A DNA stretch of 64,000 nucleotides from Diadophis punctatus similis (lineage: Eukaryota > Chordata > Lepidosauria > Squamata > Dipsadidae): positions 50,263,859 through 50,327,858 of the forward strand of contig JALIGW010000001.1 in NCBI GenBank assembly GCA_023053685.1, read 5' to 3'. A model generated the notes under the pieces. That model ran no database searches. It had not been told where the DNA came from and saw only the letters and a list, made by a program, of their open reading frames with translations. Position 1 is the stretch's first letter. Each line of letters opens with the position of its first letter. Position numbers and translations under genes: made by a program. Below are positions 52,225-64,000 of this stretch, piece after piece.

Positions 52225-53258
52225 TTGTAGTTCAGGGGTGAAATTCAGCAGGTTCTGACAGGTTCTGGAGAACCGGTAGTGGAAATTCTGAGTAGTATGG
52301 AGAACCGGCAAATACCACCTCTGGCTGACCCCAGAGGGGTGGAAATGGAGATTTTGCAATATCCTTCCCCCAGGACAGGGGCGGGTTCCTGATTTTTTTA
52401 CTACCACTCTGTGGGCGTGGCTTATTTTGTGGGTTTGGCTTGCCAACCATGTGACCAGGTGGGCGTGAGCCTCAGAAGCTTGGCAGTGGCCGGAGAAGCG
52501 GGGGGGGGGGCATTGCCCACCCGCAACGCAGCCCCCTGCAGCGGGAGCAGCAAGACCGTGGCAGCGGTTCTTCTAGGAGGCTCCGTCCGACCTGAATGCT
52601 TCTCCCCATTCGATGATCCTAGGCTTCTGCCGCCCGTTCCCCTTCCCCTCAGCAGCTCGAGAAGCCTCGAACGTGCAAAAATGCCTGGGATCATCACTGC
52701 ACGTTCGTGGCTTCTCGGACTGCTGAAGGGAGGGGAACTGAGATAGGTCCTGCCGCCCATTCCCCCTCCCCTCAGCAGCTCGAGAAGCCTCAAACGTGTG
52801 AAAATGCCTAGGATCATCACCACGTGTTCGTGGCTTCTCGGACTGCTGAAGGGAGGGGAATGGAGATAGCTCCTGCCGCCCGTTCTTTCAGCATCTCATG
52901 CGCTCCCTCAGCCATCCTCCCCTGCTTGGACTCACTGTGGGGTAGGAAGGCAGCGCATGCACAGTGCCGGAAGCTCGGCTTCTGGGCATGTGCAGAAGAA
53001 TTTTTTTAAAAAAAATTTAATTTCTTTTTTAAAAAATGGCGGCGCCCAGGCACCGGCAACCGACCGCACCGGTACTGTGACGTCACCAGCGGGCCGCTAC
53101 CGGTGCTATAGAGTGGACCGCACCGGTAGGAACCCACCACTGCCCCAGGAGTGGGGAGGGAATGGAGATTTTGCAGTATCCTTCCCCTGCCATGCCCACC
53201 AAGCCACGCCCACAGAACCGGTAGGGGAAAAAATTTGAATTTCACCCCTGTTGTAGTT
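52225..53258. mobile_element. 1-kb hAT-like element with CAGGGGTGAAAT ends, no transposase
   Basis: The element proper spans 52233-53250 (1018 bp) with perfect 8-bp duplications TTGTAGTT (52225-52232 and 53251-53258). The ends CAGGGGTGAAATTC and GAATTTCACCCCTG are inverted copies. The GC-rich interior includes two direct copies of a 123-bp unit starting AGCAGCTCGAGAAGCCTC (52651 and 52774), each itself foldback. GAGAACCGG motifs and their inverses repeat near both ends. Long frames across it are not genes. Confidence 0.93.
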
Positions 53259-53259
53259 C

Positions 53260-54780
53260 TCCCCCCCTTTCTTTATTTTAGCGCTTTGCATTCTTTTACT
53301 ATTTAGTTTAGTTCATTTTGTTTGAATGGTATTTACAGGATTAGTTTTTCTGTTTTTATTCTTCAAGAAAATAAAAGTATTAACAGAAGGTTATAAATAA
53401 CTAGGGAGATGAGATAAGAGAACAAACAAATAATAAGCTTGTTGCTTATAGAGCCTTAATAAATGTCATCCCACTACTCCCCACCAGGAAAAAAAACCTT
53501 TAAAACCAAGCAGTTCTCACTCTAAGCCTATATAGTGAATAATATTGGAAACAGGAGTTTATGTATCCTTTTATCATCTAAAGTGGACCTGTCTGAAAGA
53601 CCGAGTTGAGACAGATCAACCAAAATCCAAATGGAGGTACAAGTCAATACCAGTATGATAGCACATCATCTCACCATCAGTCAAAGCAGTATTCAAATGT
53701 AGGCATTTAAGAAAAACAAACACAAATCCTTATCCCTATGAGAAAGAAAGTTGCAAACACCTGCTTTGAATCTTATCCCATCCCAGATGAGCCCGTTAGA
53801 AACATGGCAATAACCAAGCTGTGATATACTGTATGCAGTTCAGCATATTGCCACATGGGGTTGCCATTTTACAGACCCAACGTCAAATAAAATATTGTCT
53901 TTAATTGCTCTAAATATAAAGCTTGGGTATTTGGATTAATTTACAGTGATTCTAGATCTCGGATGGAGAAACTGGCAGAAAACAGATAAACCTGACTCCT
54001 GGTTGCCATCTGATATCTGGATGTTTGCTGCCCGGATCTAAGTAGTCCTATGTTTGCAGATATGCAGATATTATTGAACTAGTACATTGGTTAGCAGAAG
54101 TCATTAGAAAATATAGTAAATTACTTCAGTGAGCAAAATGCTAGGAATCGCTAGGGGAATTTTTTTTGAAATCCAAGTGTAACTTCTGAAGCTTATTTCT
54201 GGCTTGTCAGTAACAAGATGCTGAGAATTCAGTTACACAGTTTGCTTTACCTTGCAATACAATTGCCTTCAATGGCTAAAACTCCAGTGGAGTTTCTACC
54301 TGGATCAACAAAAAAGCCAAATATAAATTTAACAAATTTTCTGTTGGTAATTATACTGACAAGTATTTTAAATGTGCAGATTAGTTAAACTAGTGCAGAT
54401 TAGTTACCTTTTATGAGTGCTTCAGTCATCTCACTCTTAAGTAGTTTAATTATACCTTACAAATTAATAAGTTAGTTTTACATGTTGCTGAATAGTTTGC
54501 TTTCAGTTATGCATAGATTTCTGCAGAACTGAAAAGGAAGTAAAATACTGTTAAGTAAGGGAAATGTCACAAGAGTGACATCTTCTGGCAGGTTTTATAA
54601 ATCACAGATCAGATAATATTTGAACAAGGAGAAGCAAGAAACTGGTAGGAAACTTCAGAATTGTTTGTTGTCCTGTTCTTATAATATTTATGCAAGATTT
54701 TACAAATGTTTTAACGGTTGACCAATTCTATCATCTTAGCCATCCTCTCTACACTTTCTGAAACTTCTGTCATGCGTATT
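53260..54780. other. Intergenic; no gene seen
   Basis: AT-rich unique sequence downstream of CENPF. No exon, RNA gene or recognised repeat. Confidence 0.4.
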
Positions 54781-54786
54781 GAATTG

Positions 54787-54916
54787 CATCCAGATACCAG
54801 CCCTCCCAAGCTCCACAGGCTGGTCCTTCGCTGTTTCCAGGGCAGCCCCATGGGCCAGATCTAAGCACCCTGCAGGCCAGATCCAGCCCACAGGCCTTGA
54901 GTTTGACACCCCTGCC
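54787..54916. mobile_element. Partial hAT-like element (GAGTTTGACACCCCTG end)
   Basis: The right end GCCTTGAGTTTGACACCCCTG-type terminus resembles that of the element at 21253-21638. Upstream blocks CCATGGGCCAGATC and CAGGCCAGATCCAGCCC fit the same group. The left end is missing. Confidence 0.6.
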
Positions 54917-54996
54917 CTAGTGCAAGTATATACCCATGAATGTACATATATTTGAATGTTGGGACAAATTAATAACCTGGAATATGGCATTATATA

Positions 54997-55401
54997 TACC
55001 CGTATTTTTCGGAGTATAAGACACATCTTTTTCCCCCCTAAAAGAGGCTGAAAATTTGGGTGTGTGTTATACTCCGAATGTAGCTTTTTCGAAGCTTTTT
55101 TTTCCAGCCCTAATAAGGTGCTAACGATCTTCCCGGCTTGCAGGATTTTTTCATTGCTACTTGCTCCGAATAATGTTTTTTCTAGTCCTAAGTCTTTGCA
55201 GACTTTTTTTTCATTGTTACTCCCTCCGAAAAAGTTTTTTTCAGCCCTAACCAGGTGATAAAATAATGTGCTGAAGCTGACCAGACTAAGGACGCTAGCC
55301 AGATGAATACCTGGTAGGTAGATTTTCCCCCCTATTTTCCTCCCCAAAAACTAAGGTGCGTCTTATACTCCGGTGCGTCTTATACTCCGAAAAATACGGT
55401 A
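54997..55401. mobile_element. MITE with TACCGTATTTTTCGGAGTATAAG-type ends
   Basis: The left end is TACCCGTATTTTTCGGAGTA and the right end TATACTCCGAAAAATACGGTA, inverted copies. Internal blocks (AGGCTGAAAATTTGGGTGTG) match the copy at 46653. The open frame on the minus strand has no coding meaning. Confidence 0.88.
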
Positions 55402-57129
<1,728 letters not shown>

Positions 57130-58343
57130 CCCATGTATAAGGTGACCAGATTTTTTTAAAAAAAATCGGGACACCATTGACAGGGGGGTGGGTTTCTAGG
57201 GGAGCCGCCATGAGTTTTGCCCTCTGCGCATGCGCAGAGGGCAAATAACGCCAATCCTTCAAACAGCTGTCAGCAACCTCTCCCGAGGATATCCCCCCCC
57301 GGCTGCCTTTACGCGCCCTCCCTTCTTCCTAGAAGCTTTCGCAGTCCTCGCTGGCCAAAGAGAGGCATCTAGGAAAACCGGCGCAGTCCCGCCGGCTCGG
57401 CTTCCTGAAGTGCTCGAATTCCTTCTCCGTGCCCTCTGGCTGGCTGAGCACGCGGAGGGGGTGGGGAGCAAGGGCGGCGGCGGCGTGGGGGGGGAAACGG
57501 ACGGAGGAGCCTCTGAAGTGGGTGGGGGTGGGTGCGCGCGCGCGGGAGTGGGGGGGGAGGTTGGACCCCGGGCGGAGGGAGGGTGCGCGCTGAGGAGAAA
57601 AAAAGTAACTTGTAAGCGTGTGAGCCAGGGAGAAAAGGGGGAGGAGGAGGAAAGTTCCCCGGGTGTCTCCTGCCCGCGCTGCGCCCCGCTTCCGAAGAGC
57701 TCTGGGGACAGGACCCGCCCCTCTCTCTTCTTCCTCACCCCCCTCCTCTCGCATCTTTGCCCCGCAAGTTGCCTCTTTCAAATCCTTTCTTAAAACAACC
57801 CTTAACAGCCACCGCCAGCCTACCTGGAATTTTGTTTTGTTTCACACCAGCTCTTCTGCCAGCTTCCAGCCGCCGCTGGAGGAGTCAAGGCGGGACGCCC
57901 GCCCGCCACCAACGCCGCCCACGGCCGGCCCGAGCTGAGAGGCCTGCTGCTGCTGCCCCTGCGGCTGGGCCCCCAGTCCCGGCTGCCCCGGCGGCGGGAA
58001 GGCTGCGGCGGCCCCGGCCGGCTGAGCCAGCGCCGGCCCGAGGGCCATCTTGGATGCAATTCCTTCCCTCGGGCCGCCCCGCCCACCGCGACGCCGGCCG
58101 TTTCGAGAGGGCGGGGCTGCATCAGGCACCTCTTCACCGCCCTCCAGTGCCCGCCGAAAGTTTAACTCCTCCCCCCAATCTCGCACGCCGCCCTTTCAGG
58201 CCGATTTTTTTGAAAGAATGCCCTAGTCGTGCATTCTTTCAAAAAATCGGGACTTTTTAGAGGACGGGCGGGACGCAGGACAAATCATGAAAAAGCGGGT
58301 CTGTCCCGCCAAAATCGGGACGTCTGGTCACCTTACCCATGTA
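57130..58343. mobile_element. 1.2-kb hAT-like element with a captured GC-rich interior
   Basis: The element proper spans 57138-58335 (1198 bp). The ends TAAGGTGACCAGA and TCTGGTCACCTTA are exact inverted copies, flanked by perfect 8-bp duplications CCCATGTA (57130-57137 and 58336-58343). Next to the left end lies the palindromic core with TGCGCATGCGCA (57225-57236). The right subterminal region repeats AAAAATCGGGAC. The remaining ~950 bp is a CpG-island-like sequence that does not resemble the other elements. No transposase is visible. Confidence 0.93.
57842..58186 (-). pseudogene. Probable captured promoter and first exon of a host gene inside the transposon
   Basis: On the minus strand the string CCAAGATGGCC spans an ATG at 58048-58046. 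It combines a YY1-type site with a start codon, as in many housekeeping genes, and is preceded by GC boxes (GGGCGGGGCGG). The frame from this ATG reads MALGPALAQPAGAAAAFPPP, a Gln/Gly/Ala/Pro-rich start that includes QPQGQQQQASQ, and reaches a stop at about 57842. A minus-strand donor-like CCAG|GTAGGC follows at about 57825. I do not recognise the source gene. The interpretation is inference from these hallmarks. Confidence 0.5.
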
Positions 58344-58424
58344 AGATATTTGGCTACAGAAAGCTTTCAGGAAATTCTACCTGACATCAGGACTGAAAAG
58401 TTGATGCTTTATGGATAAATAATG

Positions 58425-58575
58425 TGATATGGCAGAGGTCTTCAAATTTGGCAACTTTAAGACTTGTGGACTTCAACTCCCAGAATTCTCCATCCAGCTA
58501 TGCTGGCTGAAGAATTCTGGGAGTTGAAGTCCACAAGTCTTAAGGTTGCCAAGTTTGGTGACCCCTGTGATATGG
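58425..58575. mobile_element. Foldback MITE (GGGGTCTCCAACCT family) with clear target duplication
   Basis: The element proper spans 58433-58567 (135 bp) with perfect 8-bp duplications TGATATGG (58425-58432 and 58568-58575), which places this palindromic family among hAT elements. The arms match the copies at 15089 and 60892. Confidence 0.95.
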
Positions 58576-58593
58576 GGTGAAGAGATACCCATT

Positions 58594-58725
<132 letters not shown>

Positions 58726-58762
58726 TTTTTATTGTTCTTATATGCCGCCCTACTCCCTGGGG

Positions 58763-60500
58763 AGTAATCTTATAATAACTTTAGAGGAGTTACTAAATCT
58801 GTCTAGTCTTACTGTAATGAAGGTTGGAAGTCAGCTCTTTATGTGTTTTTCTATTTCTTGATCATATTCTCGTCTTTTTTCTTTCTTGCACTTTTTATTC
58901 TTAGTATTGTTTTTCTTTCTGTTTAGTTTCTTTAAGTTAAGTTTGTGTTCAGTTTTACTATTGTAATCAAAATCCTTAATTAAAAAGCATACATAGCAAT
59001 AAATTCTAGATCTTTTGCTCTTTAGCAGAACGCCCACATTTTTGCAGCCCAGATCTGCAAAATTGTCTTGAAGGTACTTGACTCTGAATTGAAAGGACAA
59101 GTTAATATAATGGTTGAATCATGATGCAGAAATTAAGTGACCTTATATTGAATTAAATCATTGCTAAGTACTGAAGAAGGATTGTCAACAATGACATTGT
59201 CTTTTGGTCTTATTTGGAGAGGGTTTGTTTCTACATTGCTGTGGTCCCTTTCTAGACCTATTTGAATCTTGGGGGAGTGAGAGTATAAATATTCTGGTAC
59301 CTTTGCACATTTTGTACCAAAGATTTTTTTTGAGCTAAAAGGAAAAGCCTTACCTTTTCAATTTAAATCTTGAACACCTCTACAGACTTTTCAGATAATT
59401 TAGATGGATGGTTCTTCTAAATTTGCTTAGAACAGGACTAGGTAACTAATATAAATTAAGTAATCCCCTAGAAAGCTACAGGGAATTTATATAGTGCATT
59501 CATTTTAAGTCGTGCTGTCATTATATTGATTTTAAATTTGTTGTGGGTATTTGTATATAAAGAAAAGCACAGTTAAATACAACAGAGTTTGACCTATTGA
59601 TAAAGATTACATATTTTGTCTGATCAAGTCTTGGCTCTTGAGGGAAATGCAGGAGAGAGAGAAATCTTAACCTTTAAAATGTAGAGCAAAGAAAAAACAT
59701 TTCTTGATGTGTTTTCATGCATATGCATACAGAACATTTATCATAGGTCTGACATTACAATATTACATATAGTCTTCACTTAACAACTCTTTGAAGTTAC
59801 AATAGATTTTTAAAAAGTTATTTGCAACCCATCCTCAAAGTTACAACTGCCATACACACATACACATCACAGTCATGTGATCTCATTTTAGGCACTGGCA
59901 ACCAACTTGCATTTATGACTAGCTGCAAAGTTCCCACCATCACATGACTGAAATCTGCATTGTTTTGGGGGCATTTTTCATCAGAAAATGAAATACCTGC
60001 AATGGATGCAAATGTTAAAGAATTTTTAATATGTTTGATTTTCTGATATGAATTTCTTTTTCTCAGTTGCTTTCATTCAAATAAAAACTGACACTCTCTT
60101 TGGAACTGAGTTAACATAAGGGAGGTGTGGTCATCGTAAGAGGAATATCTACTTGAACAATAACACTTCTTTTTTCTATATACATAACTAAATGTGTTCT
60201 GGAAGGTTCTCCAGCTTTCTAGATGTACGGCATGTTTAACTCAGCAGAATTTCTAAATAAACGTTTACACAATTTCACTATTAAGCTGAAACGTAAATAG
60301 ACCTTAATATGTATTTAATCTCTCTGTGCCCATCCTTTGTACTGTAGAATATAAGGCACAGGTAACCATTTCAAACAAATTATAATAACTGATATATAGG
60401 AGTCATTACAGGCTGTTGGATAGGCACAAAAAAAATTGTCCCAAAGGTGCTTTTTGAAACATGACCTGGATGACTGAGAATCTCCAAATTTAAAAAAGCA
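58763..60500. other. Intergenic; no gene seen
   Basis: AT-rich. Contains a partial TACAGGTAGTC-family MITE at about 59765-59985 (blocks CACAGTCATGTGATCTCATT and TTGCATTTATGACTAGCTGC). No exon recognised. Confidence 0.4.
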
Positions 60501-61503
60501 TACCGTATTTTTCGGAGTATAAGACACACCTTTTTACCCCCAAAAAGAGGGTGAAAACTTGGGTGCGTCTTATACACCAAATGTAGACCCAGCCACCCCC
60601 ACCCTTTGGCCTCTGTCTTCCAGCAATTTACCTGTTTGCAGGAAAGAGGGAAGAGCCTGTAAAGCCAAGAAAGTCACTAGCAGCTTCCCAATCTACAGCT
60701 GATTAGGTTTGCCATGTGGGAAAATGAAAGTGAAACTAACTGCAAAGAGGCAAATACTTGGGAGAGACACATAGATTTTTATTTTTTGCTGAACTGGATG
60801 GAAGGGGGTAAGTGAATAACTATAAATGTCTGTAGAATGTTCAAATTATTAGACTTATTTTTAAAAAACTGCTTTATTATTGTTCTAGAGCCAGGGGTCT
60901 CCAACCTTGGCAACTTTAAGACTTGTGGACTTCAACTCCCAGAATTCCACAGCCAGCTTTGTTAGCTTTGCTGGCTGTGGAATTCTGGGAGTTGAAGTCC
61001 ACAAGTCTTAAAGTTGCCAAGGTTGGAGATCCCTGTAAATCTAGACAACTTAACAAAATAAAGAAGCTTTTTAAAATAAATGCTTGCTCTGAAGAGGCCC
61101 AGTGCTATTGTATCTTCTTTTAAATAATAGAGAATAATGTATACTTCCAGAAATTTTAATTAATTTAACAGCTCTGTACAAGTATAGTCTGAAATGTAAC
61201 AGTGTCCTGTTTAGTATTAGAGTTTAGTTACCTTGGAGTAGATCTATTTAAATAATTGGGAAGAGTTAGTGTGACTACATTTAAGAAAACTTTCTGGCAT
61301 AATGTACATTTCTCCAATTCTTTGCTATTTCTATGGGTCAGGCACACATGCACAGAAATACACAGCAAACAGTGTATATCATCTGTGCTGTTTGCTGTTT
61401 GGCAAATTGCTTGGAGGCAGAGGCCCTTTTCCCTTGTTTTCCTCCCCCAAAACTAAGGTGCGTCTTATACTTTGGTGCGTCTTATACTCTGAAAAATACG
61501 GTA
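60501..61503. mobile_element. 1-kb element with TACCGTATTTTTCGGAGTATAAG ends, containing a nested foldback MITE
   Basis: The left end is TACCGTATTTTTCGGAGTAT and the right end TATACTCTGAAAAATACGGTA in inverted orientation. A 144-bp palindromic MITE sits at 60892-61035. The interior is otherwise noncoding, so this is a nonautonomous element. Confidence 0.85.
60892..61035. mobile_element. Foldback MITE (GGGGTCTCCAACCT family), nested
   Basis: 144-bp palindrome with ends CAGGGGTCTCCAACCTTGGC and GTTGGAGATCCCTG. Arms as in the copies at 15089 and 58433. No clean target duplication visible. Confidence 0.93.
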
Positions 61504-63300
61504 ATTTTTAAATGACCAAAGTCCTTCAACGAGATAATCAAGTCTTGTTAGTTGATAATATCACAAGATATTGATGATTCAAGAAATCAGCAATTGGGAC
61601 CTACATTGCTGACTCTTTGCTAATATCATCTTTCTGTAACAATGCAGTGATAGATACATAAATGGAATCAGTATAAATTGTTTTTATAAATTGTAAATAT
61701 CACATGATGAAAAACAACTTTAAAAGTCTTAATGATATTTAAAATAAAAGCTTACTTTTCAGCCAGATAATTACAACAATGAAATAATAAAGATCAATGT
61801 ACGAATGCTGCCAGATAAAGGTGATCCGAATTATACATTTATTGCTTGATCTCACAATCTTAACATCTGAGATAGTTATTCCGGTAGAGCTAACATTGCT
61901 AGGCTTCAAAAATCTGGGCAGACCATTAGAGAGCAAATAAACTTTTATGTTATTTCGAGATGAGTTGCATGAGTTACAATTCCAGAACTGCAAAAATATG
62001 GAGTAGCAATAGATGGCAGTGAAGAGACACAGAAAATTCTAACTCTCCAAATTGACTTCTAGATATTTATAGTCAACATGTACTAATTATCTATTCAGGG
62101 GAAGTAGGTTCGTAAGTATTTAGTGTGAGCTGTTTAAGTACAATTATGTATCTAAAAGGACGGTGCCATACTTGCCTATAGATGGATCGGTGTTCATAAG
62201 AATTGAGAGCCTCATTAATGCAATCTACAAAAATACTTGTGCCTAGAGGAATTTAGAAATCCAATTTGTATTAGCAGATTAATTAAGGTTTATTGTACTA
62301 TCTAAATTGCTTTCAGCATAGTAATTTTTTTCTTATGTTTATTATGAAATCTTTACTCTTGTTTGAATACGATACTTTAGAAAGCTATAGCTAGGGCCTA
62401 AATATAATTTATATTAAAGCCACTATTCCCATGTTTCAAGGCAGTGTAATTCAGATGAATCAGGCAGATGAGTGTAAATGTTCAAATCTTCCTCCAGGGC
62501 TTGAAAAATTCTTCGTATTTTTACCTTTAAAAAGTGGGGAAGGGAAACGGGGAAGAAAAGAAAGATAGGTTTTTAAAAATTGGACTCTTAGGACTGTTTA
62601 TTATTACTATAGCTATATCAAAGTGTTTAGGTCAGACTAATTTCCTAGAAATATCTCTTGCCCAGGCATAATTTCAACCTAAAGAGCTCCCAGTGTCCAA
62701 ACATGTCATTATATCTCATGCAATGTGGTAGCTCATAATGAACTAGAGATGTGCAATCTAACTTTCTTCTTTACTTCTCTCCTCTCTAATGAAGCTGCAG
62801 TTTGTTTACTTCTATTACTTTTATACCCCAATAACATATATAAAGATGAGTGTCAAGTACATGAACTGTATAGGACCTCTGTAATTCAGAGCAGCAATGT
62901 CCAACTGGAACCACATACAGGCTGGAAAGTTTTCATTGTAGATCCTAGAAGTTTTGAGATCTGGTGCTCCATTAAAGCTGCCCACAAATTTATAATTTTT
63001 AATGTGAACCAAGAGGAAATTAGCTAATCAATTAAACACAGAAAGCTGGTTTTATTATCAGCTTTCAATTAAAGCAACTTTTATTTTATTTGTATCCTGT
63101 CTGCTTTTTCGAATGTGGCTCTCAGCATGCTGTTCAGGACCAAATTTGGCCCTCACCCTCCATAAAAGTAGTGAACCCTTGTAGTAAAAAAACCCTATTT
63201 CTTGAATATTCTACTTCAGAACTTTATCATCAACCAACAGTATTTCAAAGAAAACTGGATGATAGGAACTGTCTATTTACCTGTTGGGGTGCTTGTTGAA
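61504..63300. other. Intergenic; no gene seen
   Basis: AT-rich unique sequence. No exon of the expected downstream gene (KCNK2 in other vertebrates) and no RNA gene recognised. Confidence 0.4.
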
Positions 63301-63316
63301 CACTGCAGAATATTTT

Positions 63317-63605
63317 ATTTGTTTGTTTGTTTGTTTGTTTGTTTGTTTGTTTGTTTGTTTGTTCATTTGTTCATTTTGTCAAACATGTATAGGATAGTAG
63401 TTGTTTGTATAAACATAAGTAAAAAAGTACCGATAAAAGAGGACAATAGGACAGTAGGACAGGGACGGTAGGCACAGTGGTGCGCTTATGCACGCCCCTT
63501 ACAGACCTCTTAGAAATGGGGAGAGGTCTACTGTAGACAGTCTAAGGTTAAAGTTTTCTGGGTTTGGGGAAGAAACCACAGAGTCAGGTAGTGCATTCCA
63601 GGCAT
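63317..63605 (-). repeat. (TTTG)n tail and 3' end of an interspersed repeat
   Basis: (TTTG)n at 63317-63370 is followed by antisense sequence with GAGGACAATAGGACAGTAGG, TGCGCTTATGCACGCCCCTT and GGGGAAGAAACCACAGAGTC. This matches the repeat in the CENPF 3' UTR (50530-50650) and that at 47450. It is a common snake repeat, probably a LINE 3' end, but I cannot name the family. Confidence 0.6.
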
Positions 63606-63612
63606 CGATATA

Positions 63613-63616
<4 letters not shown>

Positions 63617-63680
<64 letters not shown>
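63617..63680. repeat. (CA)n microsatellite
   Basis: About 32 uninterrupted CA units. Confidence 0.95.
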
Positions 63681-63683
<3 letters not shown>

Positions 63684-63925
63684 AAATTGTATATATTATA
63701 CATTAAATATATTATAAATTATTATATAATTTATATTAAGATAGATATATTACAAATTATACATATACATATACATACACACACACACACATATATATAT
63801 AATCTAAATTGTATATATTATACATTAAATATACTATAAATTATTATATAATTTATATTAAGATAAATATATTATAAATTATACATATACATATACATAC
63901 ACACACACACACATATATATATATG
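63681..63925. repeat. Two-copy tandem duplication, period 122 bp, with AT and CA tracts
   Basis: The block starting TCTAAATTGTATATATTATA occurs at 63681 and again at 63803. Both copies run through the same AT-rich stretch to TACATATACATACACACACA. The copies differ at only a few bases, so the duplication is recent. Confidence 0.9.
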
Positions 63926-64000
63926 TGTGTGTGTTACAAATATTTATTACACTTTTTTGAAATTGCAGGAGGAAACCAGTATTAGCACTTAGCACTTTTA

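Noticed and set aside
57230..57793. 187-codon frame and overlapping minus-strand frames as genes
   Set aside because: They lie in the GC-rich filler of a transposon and have no protein match. Only the minus-strand start at 58048 has promoter-like context, reported separately with caution.

Overview
The window is vertebrate nuclear DNA and most likely comes from an advanced snake. Its repeats point there: CR1-type LINE ends that run into (ATTCT)n microsatellites, two tRNA-derived squamate SINE families, L2 LINE 3' ends, and a dense population of short hAT-like and TA-flanked inverted-repeat transposons. The species itself cannot be fixed from the sequence.

One protein-coding gene is clear. 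CENPF (centromere protein F, or mitosin) lies on the + strand. Its CCAAT/CHR-type promoter and noncoding first exon are at about 18.39-18.65 kb, and 15 coding exons run from 20713 to 50412. Every exon was placed by reading-frame phase, GT/AG junctions and similarity to human CENPF as recalled. The phases add up to one uninterrupted frame of 2480 residues that starts MSWVVDEWKEG and ends in a CaaX box (CHVQ). The two large exons (36514-39557 and 41389-43512) encode most of the coiled coil. The protein is about 600 residues shorter than human CENPF, carries one copy of the internal repeat instead of two, and ends in an acidic rather than basic tail.

Upstream, a CpG island (about 1.85-3.15 kb) contains a consensus splice donor on the minus strand at 1776. 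In other vertebrates PTPN14 is transcribed away from CENPF on this side, so the island is a candidate PTPN14 promoter and noncoding exon 1. No PTPN14 coding exon is visible. Between the island and CENPF (3.2-18.3 kb) there are only repeats. Downstream of CENPF (50.4-64 kb) I see its 3' UTR and then repeats; no coding exon of the expected next gene (KCNK2) is present.

The most unusual material is in the mobile elements. At least eleven elements have recognisable terminal inverted repeats (TIRs) and 8-bp target duplications, most of them perfect. Elements with different termini share one palindromic core containing an NRF1-like TGCGCATGCGCA site. One 1.2-kb element (57138-58335) carries what looks like a captured CpG-island promoter and first exon. 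Another (22331-23096) carries a captured coiled-coil coding segment. Several elements are nested inside older ones.
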